Notes: generated by a model from the letters alone, not told the origin. 64,000 nt of DNA from Candidatus Woesearchaeota archaeon (GCA_945861715.1 CAMAVK010000002.1:74440-138439); one strand, 5' to 3'; shown: positions 53,125-61,622, counted from the stretch's first letter. Numbers and translations: made by a program.

Positions 53125-54258
53125 ATGAGACGACTCATTCTTGCGATTTTCATTTTTGCTTTTTTTTCTTTTAGCGTTGCCGCAGTTGATGTTTCGCTTT
53201 CCGCAACTGAATTAGCGCGAGGACAGGTTTTGGTTTCTACTGTTACAAGTTGTGCTAATATTGCTACGTTGCAACTTAAGAATCCAGACGGACAATTAGT
53301 ATATGTTGATCAAGGAAATGCTGATTGGGAGTCTCGGTATAACACTAATTCCAATGGAGCACGGGGTAAATATTCTTTGAAAGTGCTTTGTCAGGATACA
53401 ACTTCTACAGAGAAATTCTTTTGTGTAGAAGCTCCTGGTTGTACTGATGTTGCTATTAATAATGTACCACCTCCTCCTCCAGCTGATGATGGTAATGCTA
53501 ATGCTGGGTCACCAAGTGGGAATAGTGGTGGAGGAGGACGACGTTGTAACCCAAAATGGCAATGTGATAATTATTGGACGCAATGTGATGTTACTTTACA
53601 ACAAAGTCGAAATTGTTTTGATACCACCAAATGTGCACCGCAGAAATTAGAGAATCGAACTTGTGCGCCATGTCAAGAGTCATGGGCTTGTTCAGCTTGG
53701 AGTCCATGTGAGGGTGGCATGGAGGGTCGAACTTGTTTAGATGATAAGGATTGTGGCACCGCAACGTACAAACCAGTTGAGGAGCGGCCATGTGGCGCTG
53801 ATATCGGTGGATATGAACCTGATCGATATACTTCGCAAGTTCCTCCACCGTCCGCTGCTGCACCAAGCCGACTGCAATATCCTGCAGTGCAAAAAGTGGT
53901 TGCACCTGTAGCTAGTGTATCGTTTTGGGATGAGTGGGGCTTTTTGATCCTTGCTTTGCTTGCGTTGTTGTTGCTTGTGGGTATTATTTTATATCTACTT
54001 CATATGAAGAACAATAAACATGCAGCATATAATTCGGATGAGTTGAAGATTTGGATGCTTAAAGAAAAAGAAGCTGGTTCGTCTGAAGGTGATATTCGTC
54101 AGATTTTAATGGAACAAACAGGTTGGACCAAAGAAGATGTGGATTTGGCGTTTGAAGAGTTGGCCAAATCTCAAACTCCTGCTGGGGTTGTACCTCCGTC
54201 GGTTGCATCTGTTGCTCCTGTGGAGCCGGTTAAGTCTGTTGAGAAAGGGAAGAAGTAG
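53125..54258 (+). CDS. Membrane protein with two TSP1-like domains and cytosolic helical tail
   Basis: 377 residues, starting 1 bp after the previous stop. Signal peptide (LILAIFIFAFFSFSVAA), beta domain (20-120), Pro/Gly linker, then two TSP1-like units (KWQCDNYWTQCDVTLQQSRNC and SWACSAWSPCEGGMEGRTC). A membrane helix lies near 273-293. The cytosolic end holds a three-helix module, EGDIRQILMEQTGWTKEDVD, like that of the protein at 28073. It can link the outer complex to the cell interior. The 3' end is duplicated at 55461. Confidence 0.75.
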   Translation: MRRLILAIFIFAFFSFSVAAVDVSLSATELARGQVLVSTVTSCANIATLQLKNPDGQLVYVDQGNADWESRYNTNSNGARGKYSLKVLCQDTTSTEKFFCVEAPGCTDVAINNVPPPPPADDGNANAGSPSGNSGGGGRRCNPKWQCDNYWTQCDVTLQQSRNCFDTTKCAPQKLENRTCAPCQESWACSAWSPCEGGMEGRTCLDDKDCGTATYKPVEERPCGADIGGYEPDRYTSQVPPPSAAAPSRLQYPAVQKVVAPVASVSFWDEWGFLILALLALLLLVGIILYLLHMKNNKHAAYNSDELKIWMLKEKEAGSSEGDIRQILMEQTGWTKEDVDLAFEELAKSQTPAGVVPPSVASVAPVEPVKSVEKGKK

Positions 54259-54271
54259 TTTTTTTGTTTTT

Positions 54272-54808
54272 TTACAATAATTTTTTCATTTCAAATACAA
54301 ATTCTTTTGCTCGTTCTATGGAAGTTATTGCTTTAGAACGTTTTGCTTGATTATCCATATTATATTGGAATCTTGATCGTTTTTCTCGTTCTTGATCTAA
54401 TGATGAGATCAATTCATCTGCACGTTGTGAGGTTAACTCTAATGCGTCATTTTTTGCGGATTCATATTCTTCTAACAAACTTGCTTTTAATTTGTTTCGT
54501 GCAAGTACTATAATTGCATCCGCTGTGATTTTGTGGCTAATTTTATCACCCACTTTATAACCTAATTTTAGTAAAATTGCGTTAGATATGTAGTACATGG
54601 AGTAATAGGAGGTCACAATTATCCATAGTGATGGTTGATAATTTACATTTTCTAAAGTAAGGATTTTTTGAGCGGTTTGTAATGAGAGTTCTGCATTTTC
54701 AATATACATTTCTATTGCAGTTTGATTTGTTTGCTTCTTTAGCATACCCTCTAGTAAATAGGTACGTACGTTTGATTCCGCTTCTTTAATTCGTTTTTCG
54801 TCAAGCAT
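54272..54808 (-). CDS. HEPN-domain protein (toxin-like)
   Basis: 178 residues, all helical. HEPN-type pattern: SYYSMYYISNAILLKLGYKV, KISHKIT, and a late helix EREKRSRFQYNMD. The RX4-6H ribonuclease motif of active HEPN toxins is not apparent because no His follows that Arg, so it may be a variant or inactive toxin. It overlaps the upstream MNT gene by 8 bp, the order of a type VII MntA/HepT-like toxin-antitoxin pair. Confidence 0.72.
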   Translation of the reverse strand: MLDEKRIKEAESNVRTYLLEGMLKKQTNQTAIEMYIENAELSLQTAQKILTLENVNYQPSLWIIVTSYYSMYYISNAILLKLGYKVGDKISHKITADAIIVLARNKLKASLLEEYESAKNDALELTSQRADELISSLDQEREKRSRFQYNMDNQAKRSKAITSIERAKEFVFEMKKLL

Positions 54809-55376
54809 TTTTCAAGTGGTAATATGTCTCAATTCCATATAAAATAATATTATTGTTGAGTACTTCTTGTATGATATTGGATTTTTTTGAGTCTTTCATT
54901 CGAATAAATTCTTCTTCAGTGACTATCACTGGGTGTATTTTGAGGGGTATTATTGATATGATACTTGTAATTTTGCTTTCAAATAGGGGGTCATTTGAAA
55001 TGAATAAAATATCAATATCTGAGGTTCTCGTTTGAGTTCCTTTGACATATGAACCGAATAACACCATTACAAATAAGCTCGTTTTAATTTTAGTGGTTAT
55101 CTCTTTGTACATTTGGGTGATATTTTTGATTTTAAGAATGTTTTCTCTTTGTTCATATTCTGCTTCAATTATTTCGATGGTAATATTCTTCTCATTCATG
55201 CTACAAAGAGTGCTTTTCCCTATTTTTTTGGTGTATAAAATGTTTTTTTCGATGAGTTTTTGTGTTGCGATATAGGTTATTTTATAGTCTGATCTAATTC
55301 TTTTACTTAATTCTCGGATTGTTCTTGGTTCCTTGTTTTGAATAAATTCCTTAAGTATTTTTATCTCTGTTTTCAT
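54801..55376 (-). CDS. MNT-family nucleotidyltransferase with HTH (antitoxin-like)
   Basis: 191 residues. N-terminal winged helix (TIRELSKRIRSDYKITYIAT) about 18-60, then a minimal nucleotidyltransferase core FGSYVKGTQTRTSDIDILF, a perfect GSx10DxD motif. MNT antitoxins AMPylate or bind HEPN toxins. The fused DNA-binding domain suggests autoregulation, and a palindrome sits just before the start. Partner HEPN gene follows with overlap. Confidence 0.82.
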   Translation of the reverse strand: MKTEIKILKEFIQNKEPRTIRELSKRIRSDYKITYIATQKLIEKNILYTKKIGKSTLCSMNEKNITIEIIEAEYEQRENILKIKNITQMYKEITTKIKTSLFVMVLFGSYVKGTQTRTSDIDILFISNDPLFESKITSIISIIPLKIHPVIVTEEEFIRMKDSKKSNIIQEVLNNNIILYGIETYYHLKNA

Positions 55377-55379
55377 TAT

Positions 55380-55412
55380 GTACTTAAGTACTTAATATTA
55401 TGTATATAAATC
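55380..55412 (-). promoter_or_regulatory. Promoter and palindromic operator of the MNT/HEPN pair
   Basis: A perfect 12-bp palindrome GTACTTAAGTAC (55380-55391) lies between the minus-strand TATA box GATTTATATACA (55401-55412) and the MNT start at 55376. A bound winged-helix protein would block transcription there. Confidence 0.55.
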
Positions 55413-55460
55413 TTCCTTTTTGTTTTGGTGTTTTAATTTGATTTAGTAGGGGAATGAGGG

Positions 55461-55552
55461 GGCCAAGGATGAATGTGGATTTGGCGTTTGAAGAGTTGGC
55501 CAGATCTTAAACTCCTGCTGGAGTTGGGCCGGTTGAGAAAGGGAAGAAGTAA
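55461..55552 (+). pseudogene. Duplicated 3' fragment of the TSP1-like protein gene
   Basis: This stretch matches the 3' end of the gene at 53125 (copy A about 54125-54258): it keeps GTGGATTTGGCGTTTGAAGA, the following GAGTTGGCC and GAGAAAGGGAAGAAGTA ends, but has a stop (TAA after AGATCT) and has lost about 40 bp. Together the two copies flank the MNT/HEPN module. Confidence 0.85.
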
Positions 55553-55723
55553 TTTTTTAACTTAGCTATTTTTTTTGATGGCTAGTATTGTTGGTAACGA
55601 TGTCGTTTTTACATTGGTATTTCTTCTTTATGATCAATAAAAAAAGATTGATTTCCATTTAGTATTAATTGCGTTTAACAGAGGTTTTGAGGTGGTTAGA
55701 GCTTTCTTTCAAAAAAGTAACAT

Positions 55724-55787
55724 TTATATATCTATAATATAGAACATGGTTCTAGAATAATGATTATTAGTAAAAATTAGAGGTGAT
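55724..55787 (+). promoter_or_regulatory. Promoter, inverted repeats and ribosome site before the PGF-pre-PGF gene
   Basis: TATA box TTTATATAT at about 55724-55732. AGAACATGGTTCT (55741-55753, a 5-bp inverted repeat) and AATAATGATTATT (55757-55769) lie around the expected start site. AGAGGTGAT (55779-55787) is a perfect ribosome site before the GTG at 55792. Confidence 0.5.
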
Positions 55788-55791
55788 TAAT

Positions 55792-57549
55792 GTGAAGAAT
55801 AAATGTTTTATGTTTTTGTTATTGTCTGTGTTAACGGCGGCATTAGTGTTTGCAGCTATTGATTTGTTTCCTTCTTCAAAGGTAAGTTTGATTAGTCCAA
55901 ATAGCACATTTAAGAACATTTCAGGATTAATAACTTTAAATGCGACGATGAACGACTCAAGGTCGAATATTACCAACGTGACGTTTAGATTTATACAAAC
56001 AAACGCTAGCCTCTATAATGCTACCATTTTTAGCGATGCTAATAACGATACTATTTTTGACAATACCTCATTTAATAGTTCACTTGTGCCTGATGGGTTG
56101 TATAATATATCACTTATTGCGTACAATGCAACGAATAATGATACCGGTGCTTTTTTGCTTAATTCAACCATTATGGGAGTAATAGTAGATAATACAGCTC
56201 CAAACGTGACGATGAATACAACATCATTTAACACGACAAATACTATCCCCAATTTTACAATGTTCATGAAGGATACTATTGCTCTCACATCAAACTGTGC
56301 TTTGTTATTTAATGGCGTATCTTATAATACTACCAATATCACCAGTGGTACATCAAATGTTATCAAAGTGAATGCATCTGGATTATCTGATGGAAGTTAT
56401 TCAGTTATTGCGAGTTGTACTGATTGGGCGGGTAATAATGGTAATAGTACAGGCAATACTTCGATAATTAACCTCTCGGTTGATAATGCTGCACCACGTA
56501 TTACCTCAGCTAGTGTTGGTTCACTCACTACTACTGCTGGTACTTTGACTGTTGTTGCTGATGATGCTGTTACTGGAGTTAGTTTATGTAACGTAACTGG
56601 TCCAGTTAGTCCAACATCTTTAACACGATCGGGAAGTACAACTACCTATACTCTTGGTTTAGCTAGTTTGAATGAAGGAATTACCTATAGTGCAAATGTA
56701 AGTTGTAGCGATTTCAATGGATTTACCAATTCGACTATAGTAAGCTTTACTACAGCTGTTACTGCTGCTTCTAGCTCATCATCATCATCAAGTGGTGGAA
56801 GTGGTGGATCATCAAGTAGTGCTGTGACTTCAGGAGTTACAGGTCAATTCCAAAAGCAATTTTGGGCAACTGCTGCTGCTGGTGAGAAAAATACTTTAGT
56901 GGTTTCAAAAGGCGATATTGGTGTAACTGAAGTTGCTTTTGAGTTGTCTGTGATGACGTATGGAGTATCTATGCAAGTAAAGAAGGTTGAATCCGCACCT
57001 GCAGATGCACCTAAGATTACATCGAAAGTCTTTCAACTCGTTGAAATTACCCAAGTTAATGTTGCAAAGTCATTAAGTGGAACAGCTGGTATTACCTTTA
57101 AGGTTCCAGTTAGTTGGCTTACCACTAATAATGTGGATGCATCAAATGTGGCATTACTTCGATACCATGATGGTAAGTGGGTAGCACTTCCAACTGTTGT
57201 AGGTGAAAAATCTGGTGACTTTGTGTCTTTCACAGCTCAAACACCTGGATTTAGCTTCTTTGCAATTAGTGGGACCCCTGGTGCTGCATCAACACCAGCT
57301 CCAGTTGCTCCTGTTGCATCAACACCAGCTCCAGTTGCTCCTGTTGCATCAGCACCTGCTCCTGCTGCGCCAGTTGCATCCGCTCCGGCTGCTGAAGTTA
57401 CATCTACACCTGTGACAAGTGATGATAGTTCCAATGGGTTCCCAATGTGGGCTATTGTTATCCTTGTAATTCTTGGTGTGGTTGTGATTGTTGTTATTGT
57501 TAAAACAATTCGAGCTAAGCCTGTACAGAAATCGTGGAATAAGAAGTAA
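55792..57549 (+). CDS. Surface protein with PGF-pre-PGF domain and C-terminal anchor
   Basis: 585 residues from the GTG at 55792. Signal peptide (MFLLLSVLTAALVFAA), Asn/Thr-rich Ig-like domains with many N-x-S/T sites (25-325), a Ser/Gly linker, then a PGF-pre-PGF-type domain at about 345-500 (VAFELSVMTYGVSMQV, ITFKVPVSWL, LLRYHDGKWVALPTVVG, QTPGFSFFAI). A Pro/Ala/Val repeat linker (STPAPVAPVA) and a membrane helix near 550-573 end it. Resembles methanogen and Woesearchaeota surface proteins with heavy glycosylation potential. Confidence 0.82.
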   Translation: MKNKCFMFLLLSVLTAALVFAAIDLFPSSKVSLISPNSTFKNISGLITLNATMNDSRSNITNVTFRFIQTNASLYNATIFSDANNDTIFDNTSFNSSLVPDGLYNISLIAYNATNNDTGAFLLNSTIMGVIVDNTAPNVTMNTTSFNTTNTIPNFTMFMKDTIALTSNCALLFNGVSYNTTNITSGTSNVIKVNASGLSDGSYSVIASCTDWAGNNGNSTGNTSIINLSVDNAAPRITSASVGSLTTTAGTLTVVADDAVTGVSLCNVTGPVSPTSLTRSGSTTTYTLGLASLNEGITYSANVSCSDFNGFTNSTIVSFTTAVTAASSSSSSSSGGSGGSSSSAVTSGVTGQFQKQFWATAAAGEKNTLVVSKGDIGVTEVAFELSVMTYGVSMQVKKVESAPADAPKITSKVFQLVEITQVNVAKSLSGTAGITFKVPVSWLTTNNVDASNVALLRYHDGKWVALPTVVGEKSGDFVSFTAQTPGFSFFAISGTPGAASTPAPVAPVASTPAPVAPVASAPAPAAPVASAPAAEVTSTPVTSDDSSNGFPMWAIVILVILGVVVIVVIVKTIRAKPVQKSWNKK

Positions 57550-57680
57550 ATTTTTTCTTTTTTTCTTTTTTAATATTTTTTATATTGGTTTTTTATTGAA
57601 TGAGATTGTTTCTTGAATTTGAGCTCATTTTTTGGTTTTTGTAATTATTTTTTTTGTCTATCTATTCTGCTGCATCGCAA

Positions 57681-57690
57681 ACTATAAATA
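57681..57690 (+). promoter_or_regulatory. TATA box for double zinc-ribbon gene
   Basis: ACTATAAATA lies 25-34 bp before the ATG at 57715, with no ribosome site between, fitting a leaderless mRNA. Confidence 0.55.
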
Positions 57691-57714
57691 TAACTTCATT
57701 CTTCTTTTTTCTAT

Positions 57715-58125
57715 ATGGCAGCTGGTCCGATTGGTGTTGGTGTGAAGGCGACGTGTCGCGCGTGCGGCGGTTCCGCTATGGCTGATTCTTTCAAATTGCA
57801 TTATATCATGAAGATGATGGTTTGTCCTCCTTGTTTTTCTGGTAAGACACAAAAAGAAAAAGAACAAAAAGATGTTCAAAAGGCGGCTGAGCCCCTTCGT
57901 CCCGCTGGGTGGGATAAGGAAGATGATTATCTTGAGAAGGCAGCTCGGATGAAAAAAGATAGTGCTCAACCTCAATTTGCTCGTATTGCAGGAACAGATT
58001 TTGTTAAACATACTTGTATGTCTTGTAAATATCAGTTCAAATATGATCCTCAAGCAAAAGTTCCTCGGTCATGTCCGTATTGTAATTATCCAGTTCCGGT
58101 GATGAAGGCGTCGTATTTGGTATAG
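57715..58125 (+). CDS. Protein with two zinc ribbons
   Basis: 136 residues. First ribbon ATCRACGGSAM with VCPPCFSG (about 13-42), second TCMSCKYQFKYD with RSCPYCNYPV (about 101-128). The middle is a Lys/Glu-rich helix. Cytosolic. Family not recognised; the layout suggests nucleic-acid or protein binding. Confidence 0.75.
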   Translation: MAAGPIGVGVKATCRACGGSAMADSFKLHYIMKMMVCPPCFSGKTQKEKEQKDVQKAAEPLRPAGWDKEDDYLEKAARMKKDSAQPQFARIAGTDFVKHTCMSCKYQFKYDPQAKVPRSCPYCNYPVPVMKASYLV

Positions 58126-58243
58126 GTTTCATAATTTCTTGGATTTCTTTTTCCTTTGGTGATTTTTATTAGGTAGAGATTTAGTTTTTGTCAGATTGTT
58201 TTTCTCGAAAGGTATAAAAGGCTATATTGTTGGTGTTGTTCTT

Positions 58244-58657
58244 GTGAAAACAGCAACATCTTCTTTGTCGGACAAGGATAGTTTTGCGGTGCATCTCTTG
58301 TTTTGGTTGCATTTGCCTGTTGTGATTTTGTATTTCGGGTTGCTTTTTGTTCCTCTTTCTGCGTGGCCTGAGAAAGTGGTATTTCATTTTTGGGTGTTTG
58401 TGATAATTGTCGGGGCAGAAGTTTTATGGGGATTGTATATGCGACGGAATAGTCGCAAGATGGATATTGTATGCCCTCTTACTTCGTGGATGCAATTTCT
58501 TCGTGGCTATCGATTATCTGATGTGCGTAATTATGGTCACTCGTATATTGCTGAGTTGCTTGGTGTTTTTGGTTTTCGAGTTCGATATAGTGTGGTGAAT
58601 TACTTTATGATGGGGGCGGGCGCGATAATTTTAATAGAATATTTGGTATTTGCTTAA
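58244..58657 (+). CDS. Small multi-pass membrane protein
   Basis: 137 residues from the GTG at 58244, which lies 25-30 bp after the TATA box GGTATAAAAGG (58211-58221). The longer frame from 58196 would start inside that promoter and is rejected. Three or four hydrophobic segments (LLFWLHLPVVILYFGLLF, VVFHFWVFVIIVGAEVLWGL, YFMMGAGAIILIEYLVFA). No family recognised. Confidence 0.6.
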   Translation: MKTATSSLSDKDSFAVHLLFWLHLPVVILYFGLLFVPLSAWPEKVVFHFWVFVIIVGAEVLWGLYMRRNSRKMDIVCPLTSWMQFLRGYRLSDVRNYGHSYIAELLGVFGFRVRYSVVNYFMMGAGAIILIEYLVFA

Positions 58658-58784
58658 ATGATTTAATTTCGATGTTTTTTCAGAAAAATAGGCTTTATTG
58701 TGTGTTTGAGTATCGTGTATTTGCTCAAGGTGGTATTTGTTTTTTGAAAATTCGGTGGTTTGTTTTTTGATAGTTGAGTAGTTC

Positions 58785-59795
58785 TTATTTTTGAATATGA
58801 ATAAATTGGTTTAGAATAGGAAGATATACCCATTGATCATTGTCTTCAAAGTTGGCAATGATCATTGGCATTTCAATTGTTGCATAGGCTTGGATAACCA
58901 TCTCGCCAATAAGGTCCCTTTTTGTAATTTCAGTTTGTTCTTTGTCAAATTCCTTTTTGATACTTTCTCTTATTGTTTTGTTTTTTTCTACTAATTCTTG
59001 GTGTTTTTTCTTTAATTCTCTAATTTTGTCGTCGCAATTTCTTCTCGTGTCAAAGTTTGAAGCGCGTACAGATTTTTCTTTGAGTTCTTCTATTTTGTTA
59101 ATGATTGCGTCTTCTTTTTGTTGAAGTTCGGTGTATTTATCAATGCTATTATCTTGGGTAATTGAAGCGAGTTCTGTCACTTTTTCTTGATGTTGTTCTT
59201 CGATAACGTCCAGTTCTTTCTTACAAGAGGTGGGGATGTTGAGTATGATTTCATTTATTTGAGTTTGGCAGTTGATTGTATCTTTTCCTTGTATTGTGTG
59301 GTCTAGGTCAATGTTTTTTGCGCATGTGGTGATGTTTGTTTGGAGGAGGTTTGACTTTTGGATGTGGAGGATGGGGATGAGTGTTGTTTTTGCACCATTG
59401 CTTCCAATGACGGTGAGCTCGGTGAAGAGATATTGCGCAGTGGTAGAAACAACTTCCAGATGATATTTGATCCCTTTTTTGGGCAGTTCTAAGAGTTTTT
59501 CGTTAGCATCGAGAAGTTGATGTTTCGTTTTAGGGAATATGAGAGAGGTAACTGTTGTTCTGGTTATGTAATTTGCCGTTAGTGTGTGAAGGATGGAGCT
59601 GGTAGCGTCGATGAGATGGATTTTTTTAGATTTTGGGAGATTTTGATCAAATGTGATGTTGAGTTCTTTTTCACCAAACCATTTTTGATGTGCGGCGTTG
59701 AGAGTGATTGTGTATATTCTGTTCTTTTGAGAGTATTTCAACTTATGTTCGGTACAATAGGTGAGTACAAATTGTTCTATTTTTTCGCTATCCAT
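58785..59795 (-). CDS. Coiled-coil protein linked to SNF2 helicase
   Basis: 336 residues. N-terminal 165 residues are strand-rich, then CQTQINEIILNIPTSCKKEL and a long coiled coil at about 195-300 (YTELQQKEDAIINKIEELKE, KIRELKKKHQELVEKNKTIR). C-terminus compact. It follows the SNF2 gene on the same strand after 48 bp, so they are likely co-transcribed and may act together. Function unknown. Confidence 0.65.
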   Translation of the reverse strand: MDSEKIEQFVLTYCTEHKLKYSQKNRIYTITLNAAHQKWFGEKELNITFDQNLPKSKKIHLIDATSSILHTLTANYITRTTVTSLIFPKTKHQLLDANEKLLELPKKGIKYHLEVVSTTAQYLFTELTVIGSNGAKTTLIPILHIQKSNLLQTNITTCAKNIDLDHTIQGKDTINCQTQINEIILNIPTSCKKELDVIEEQHQEKVTELASITQDNSIDKYTELQQKEDAIINKIEELKEKSVRASNFDTRRNCDDKIRELKKKHQELVEKNKTIRESIKKEFDKEQTEITKRDLIGEMVIQAYATIEMPMIIANFEDNDQWVYLPILNQFIHIQK

Positions 59796-59843
59796 ATTGG
59801 TTTACATCCGTGGTGTTAATTGGTGATGATTATTTTTTTATTT

Positions 59844-61622
59844 TTACTTTTTAGGTGCATTGAGTTGCATGCTGTCAAAGAGTTCGAAGTCAAGTTGTTT
59901 TGTTTGTTCAGCTTCTTGTTTTGCTTGTGTGAGGTCTTGTTCTATTTCGTCCTTTTGTTCTAAGGCGTTTTCAAATATGGCATATTCAATACTTTGTTTG
60001 CCTTTGAGGTGGCTTAAAATTAAATCCATTTCCCCAATTGAGACTTGGAATAAATTTATTTTTTCGTATAGACGGTTTAAGATGTAGCCTTCAATAGTGT
60101 CCTTGATGGCTAGGTTGTGGATGATAACGTCATGTTCTTGACCAATTCGGTGTACTCGACCAATGCGTTGTTCGATACGCATGGGATTCCAGGGGAGGTC
60201 GTAGTTGATTAAGATATGAGCAAATTGGAGATTTCGACCTTCGGAGCCTGCATCGGTACAAATTAGGATTTGTTTTGATGTTTTGAAATCCAATATTGCT
60301 TTTTCTTTTTCTTCTGGTGTCATACTTCCATTGAAGACGATCGTTGAGAAACCTTGTAATTTGAGTTCCATCTCAAGCATTTTTTGAGTATGTAGGAAGG
60401 TTGTGAAGATTATTATTTTGTCTTTTTCTTTTTTTATTAGTTTGAGAAGGTATTCTTTTTTGCTGTCTTTGCTGATTTTCTTGGCTTGGTAGAGGAGGGC
60501 GTCACAAAGGGTTATTTTCTTTTTGTCTTCTAGAGTTTGCTGGTAGCGTTTAATTGCTTCTATTCCAGTTGAGATGCTGCTTGTGAGTTGCCTGGTGAGC
60601 ATGATGAGTGCGAAAGTGAGGAGTCCTTTTTGACGATATACTATGGCCATGTTTTTTAGGTCTTCTTCTGATACGTTTTCTATGTCTTCTACTTCTTGAC
60701 CTTGTTCTTTCTTTTTGACTTGGTTGTATTCTGTTTTGATGAATGAGATTGCATCTTGATAGAAATCTGATTCTTCTTTTGTGTAGTCTAATAGGTGCGT
60801 TTTTACGTCTCGTTTGGCGAAATTCAGCCCGGTATTTTTTCGCATATTTCGAATCATGACTTTTGATAATTTTTCTTGGAGAATTTCTTTATTATTTATT
60901 TTGAGTCCTTCTTTATCAGCTAGGAATTCTGATGTGAATTTTGCTTTTGTTCCCATCAGCCCCGGATGAAGAAGATCAAGGAGGGCCCATAATTCGAATA
61001 TATTATTTTGCAAAGGAGTGGCCGTGAGCATGAGGCAACGATCTTTGTGGATGGATTTGACGAGTTGGTAATTTTGGGTTTGGCTATTTTTTAGCTTGTG
61101 TGCTTCGTCGATCACTAGCAGGTCCCAGTCTCTTGTCTCGATGATTGCTTTGTATCGCTCGGTTTTTGCAGTATCAATAGAGATGATGATTTTATCATAA
61201 GTGGTAATGTCATCAGGATTTGAAGCGACAATGAAGTGTTCGTCAAACTTAGAGCGGAGTTCTTCTTGCCATTGGTATTTGAGTGTTGCGGGGGTCAAAA
61301 TGAGGACACTTTTTGCCATACCTCTTGTGAGATATTCTTTGATGATGATTGCGGTTTCAATGGTTTTACCTAAACCTACTTCGTCCGCAAGTAAGGCGCG
61401 GTGGGAGAAGTTGTTTAATACATGAAGGGCAGTTTGAACTTGATGAGGTAAAATTTGGATGTTTTTTTCGTATAATGGTTGCGCTAAAAGAGAAGTTATT
61501 TTTTCTGATTTGGATAGTTCTTTTGCAAGAATTGCTAAGATAAATTGTTCTTTTGTTGCTTGATTTTTTGGAGGTATAATTTGCTCTAAAAATGCACTTT
61601 TTTGTAACTCAATTTTAATCAT
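59844..61622 (-). CDS. SNF2-family (RapA/Snf2-like) helicase/translocase
   Basis: 592 residues from ATG 61622. Walker A DEVGLGKTIETA near 76-87, LILTPATLKYQWQEEL, DEAHKLKN (motif II), TATPLQNN (III), then the second RecA lobe with IFTTFLHTQ, LICTDAGSEGRNLQ, and GRVHRIGQEHDV (VI). Snf2-type proteins translocate along duplex DNA without strand separation. The last 70 residues are charged and helical. The downstream coiled-coil gene may be its partner. No nuclease, methylase or phospholipase gene is adjacent, so a known defence system cannot be called. Confidence 0.9.
   Translation of the reverse strand: MIKIELQKSAFLEQIIPPKNQATKEQFILAILAKELSKSEKITSLLAQPLYEKNIQILPHQVQTALHVLNNFSHRALLADEVGLGKTIETAIIIKEYLTRGMAKSVLILTPATLKYQWQEELRSKFDEHFIVASNPDDITTYDKIIISIDTAKTERYKAIIETRDWDLLVIDEAHKLKNSQTQNYQLVKSIHKDRCLMLTATPLQNNIFELWALLDLLHPGLMGTKAKFTSEFLADKEGLKINNKEILQEKLSKVMIRNMRKNTGLNFAKRDVKTHLLDYTKEESDFYQDAISFIKTEYNQVKKKEQGQEVEDIENVSEEDLKNMAIVYRQKGLLTFALIMLTRQLTSSISTGIEAIKRYQQTLEDKKKITLCDALLYQAKKISKDSKKEYLLKLIKKEKDKIIIFTTFLHTQKMLEMELKLQGFSTIVFNGSMTPEEKEKAILDFKTSKQILICTDAGSEGRNLQFAHILINYDLPWNPMRIEQRIGRVHRIGQEHDVIIHNLAIKDTIEGYILNRLYEKINLFQVSIGEMDLILSHLKGKQSIEYAIFENALEQKDEIEQDLTQAKQEAEQTKQLDFELFDSMQLNAPKK

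Noticed and set aside
39173-54258. Classical cellulosome
   Set aside because: No glycoside hydrolase, carbohydrate esterase or clear carbohydrate-binding module was found in any of the cluster proteins.
58196-58243. Earlier start for the small membrane protein
   Set aside because: It would begin upstream of and read through the TATA box; the GTG at 58244 fits the promoter spacing.
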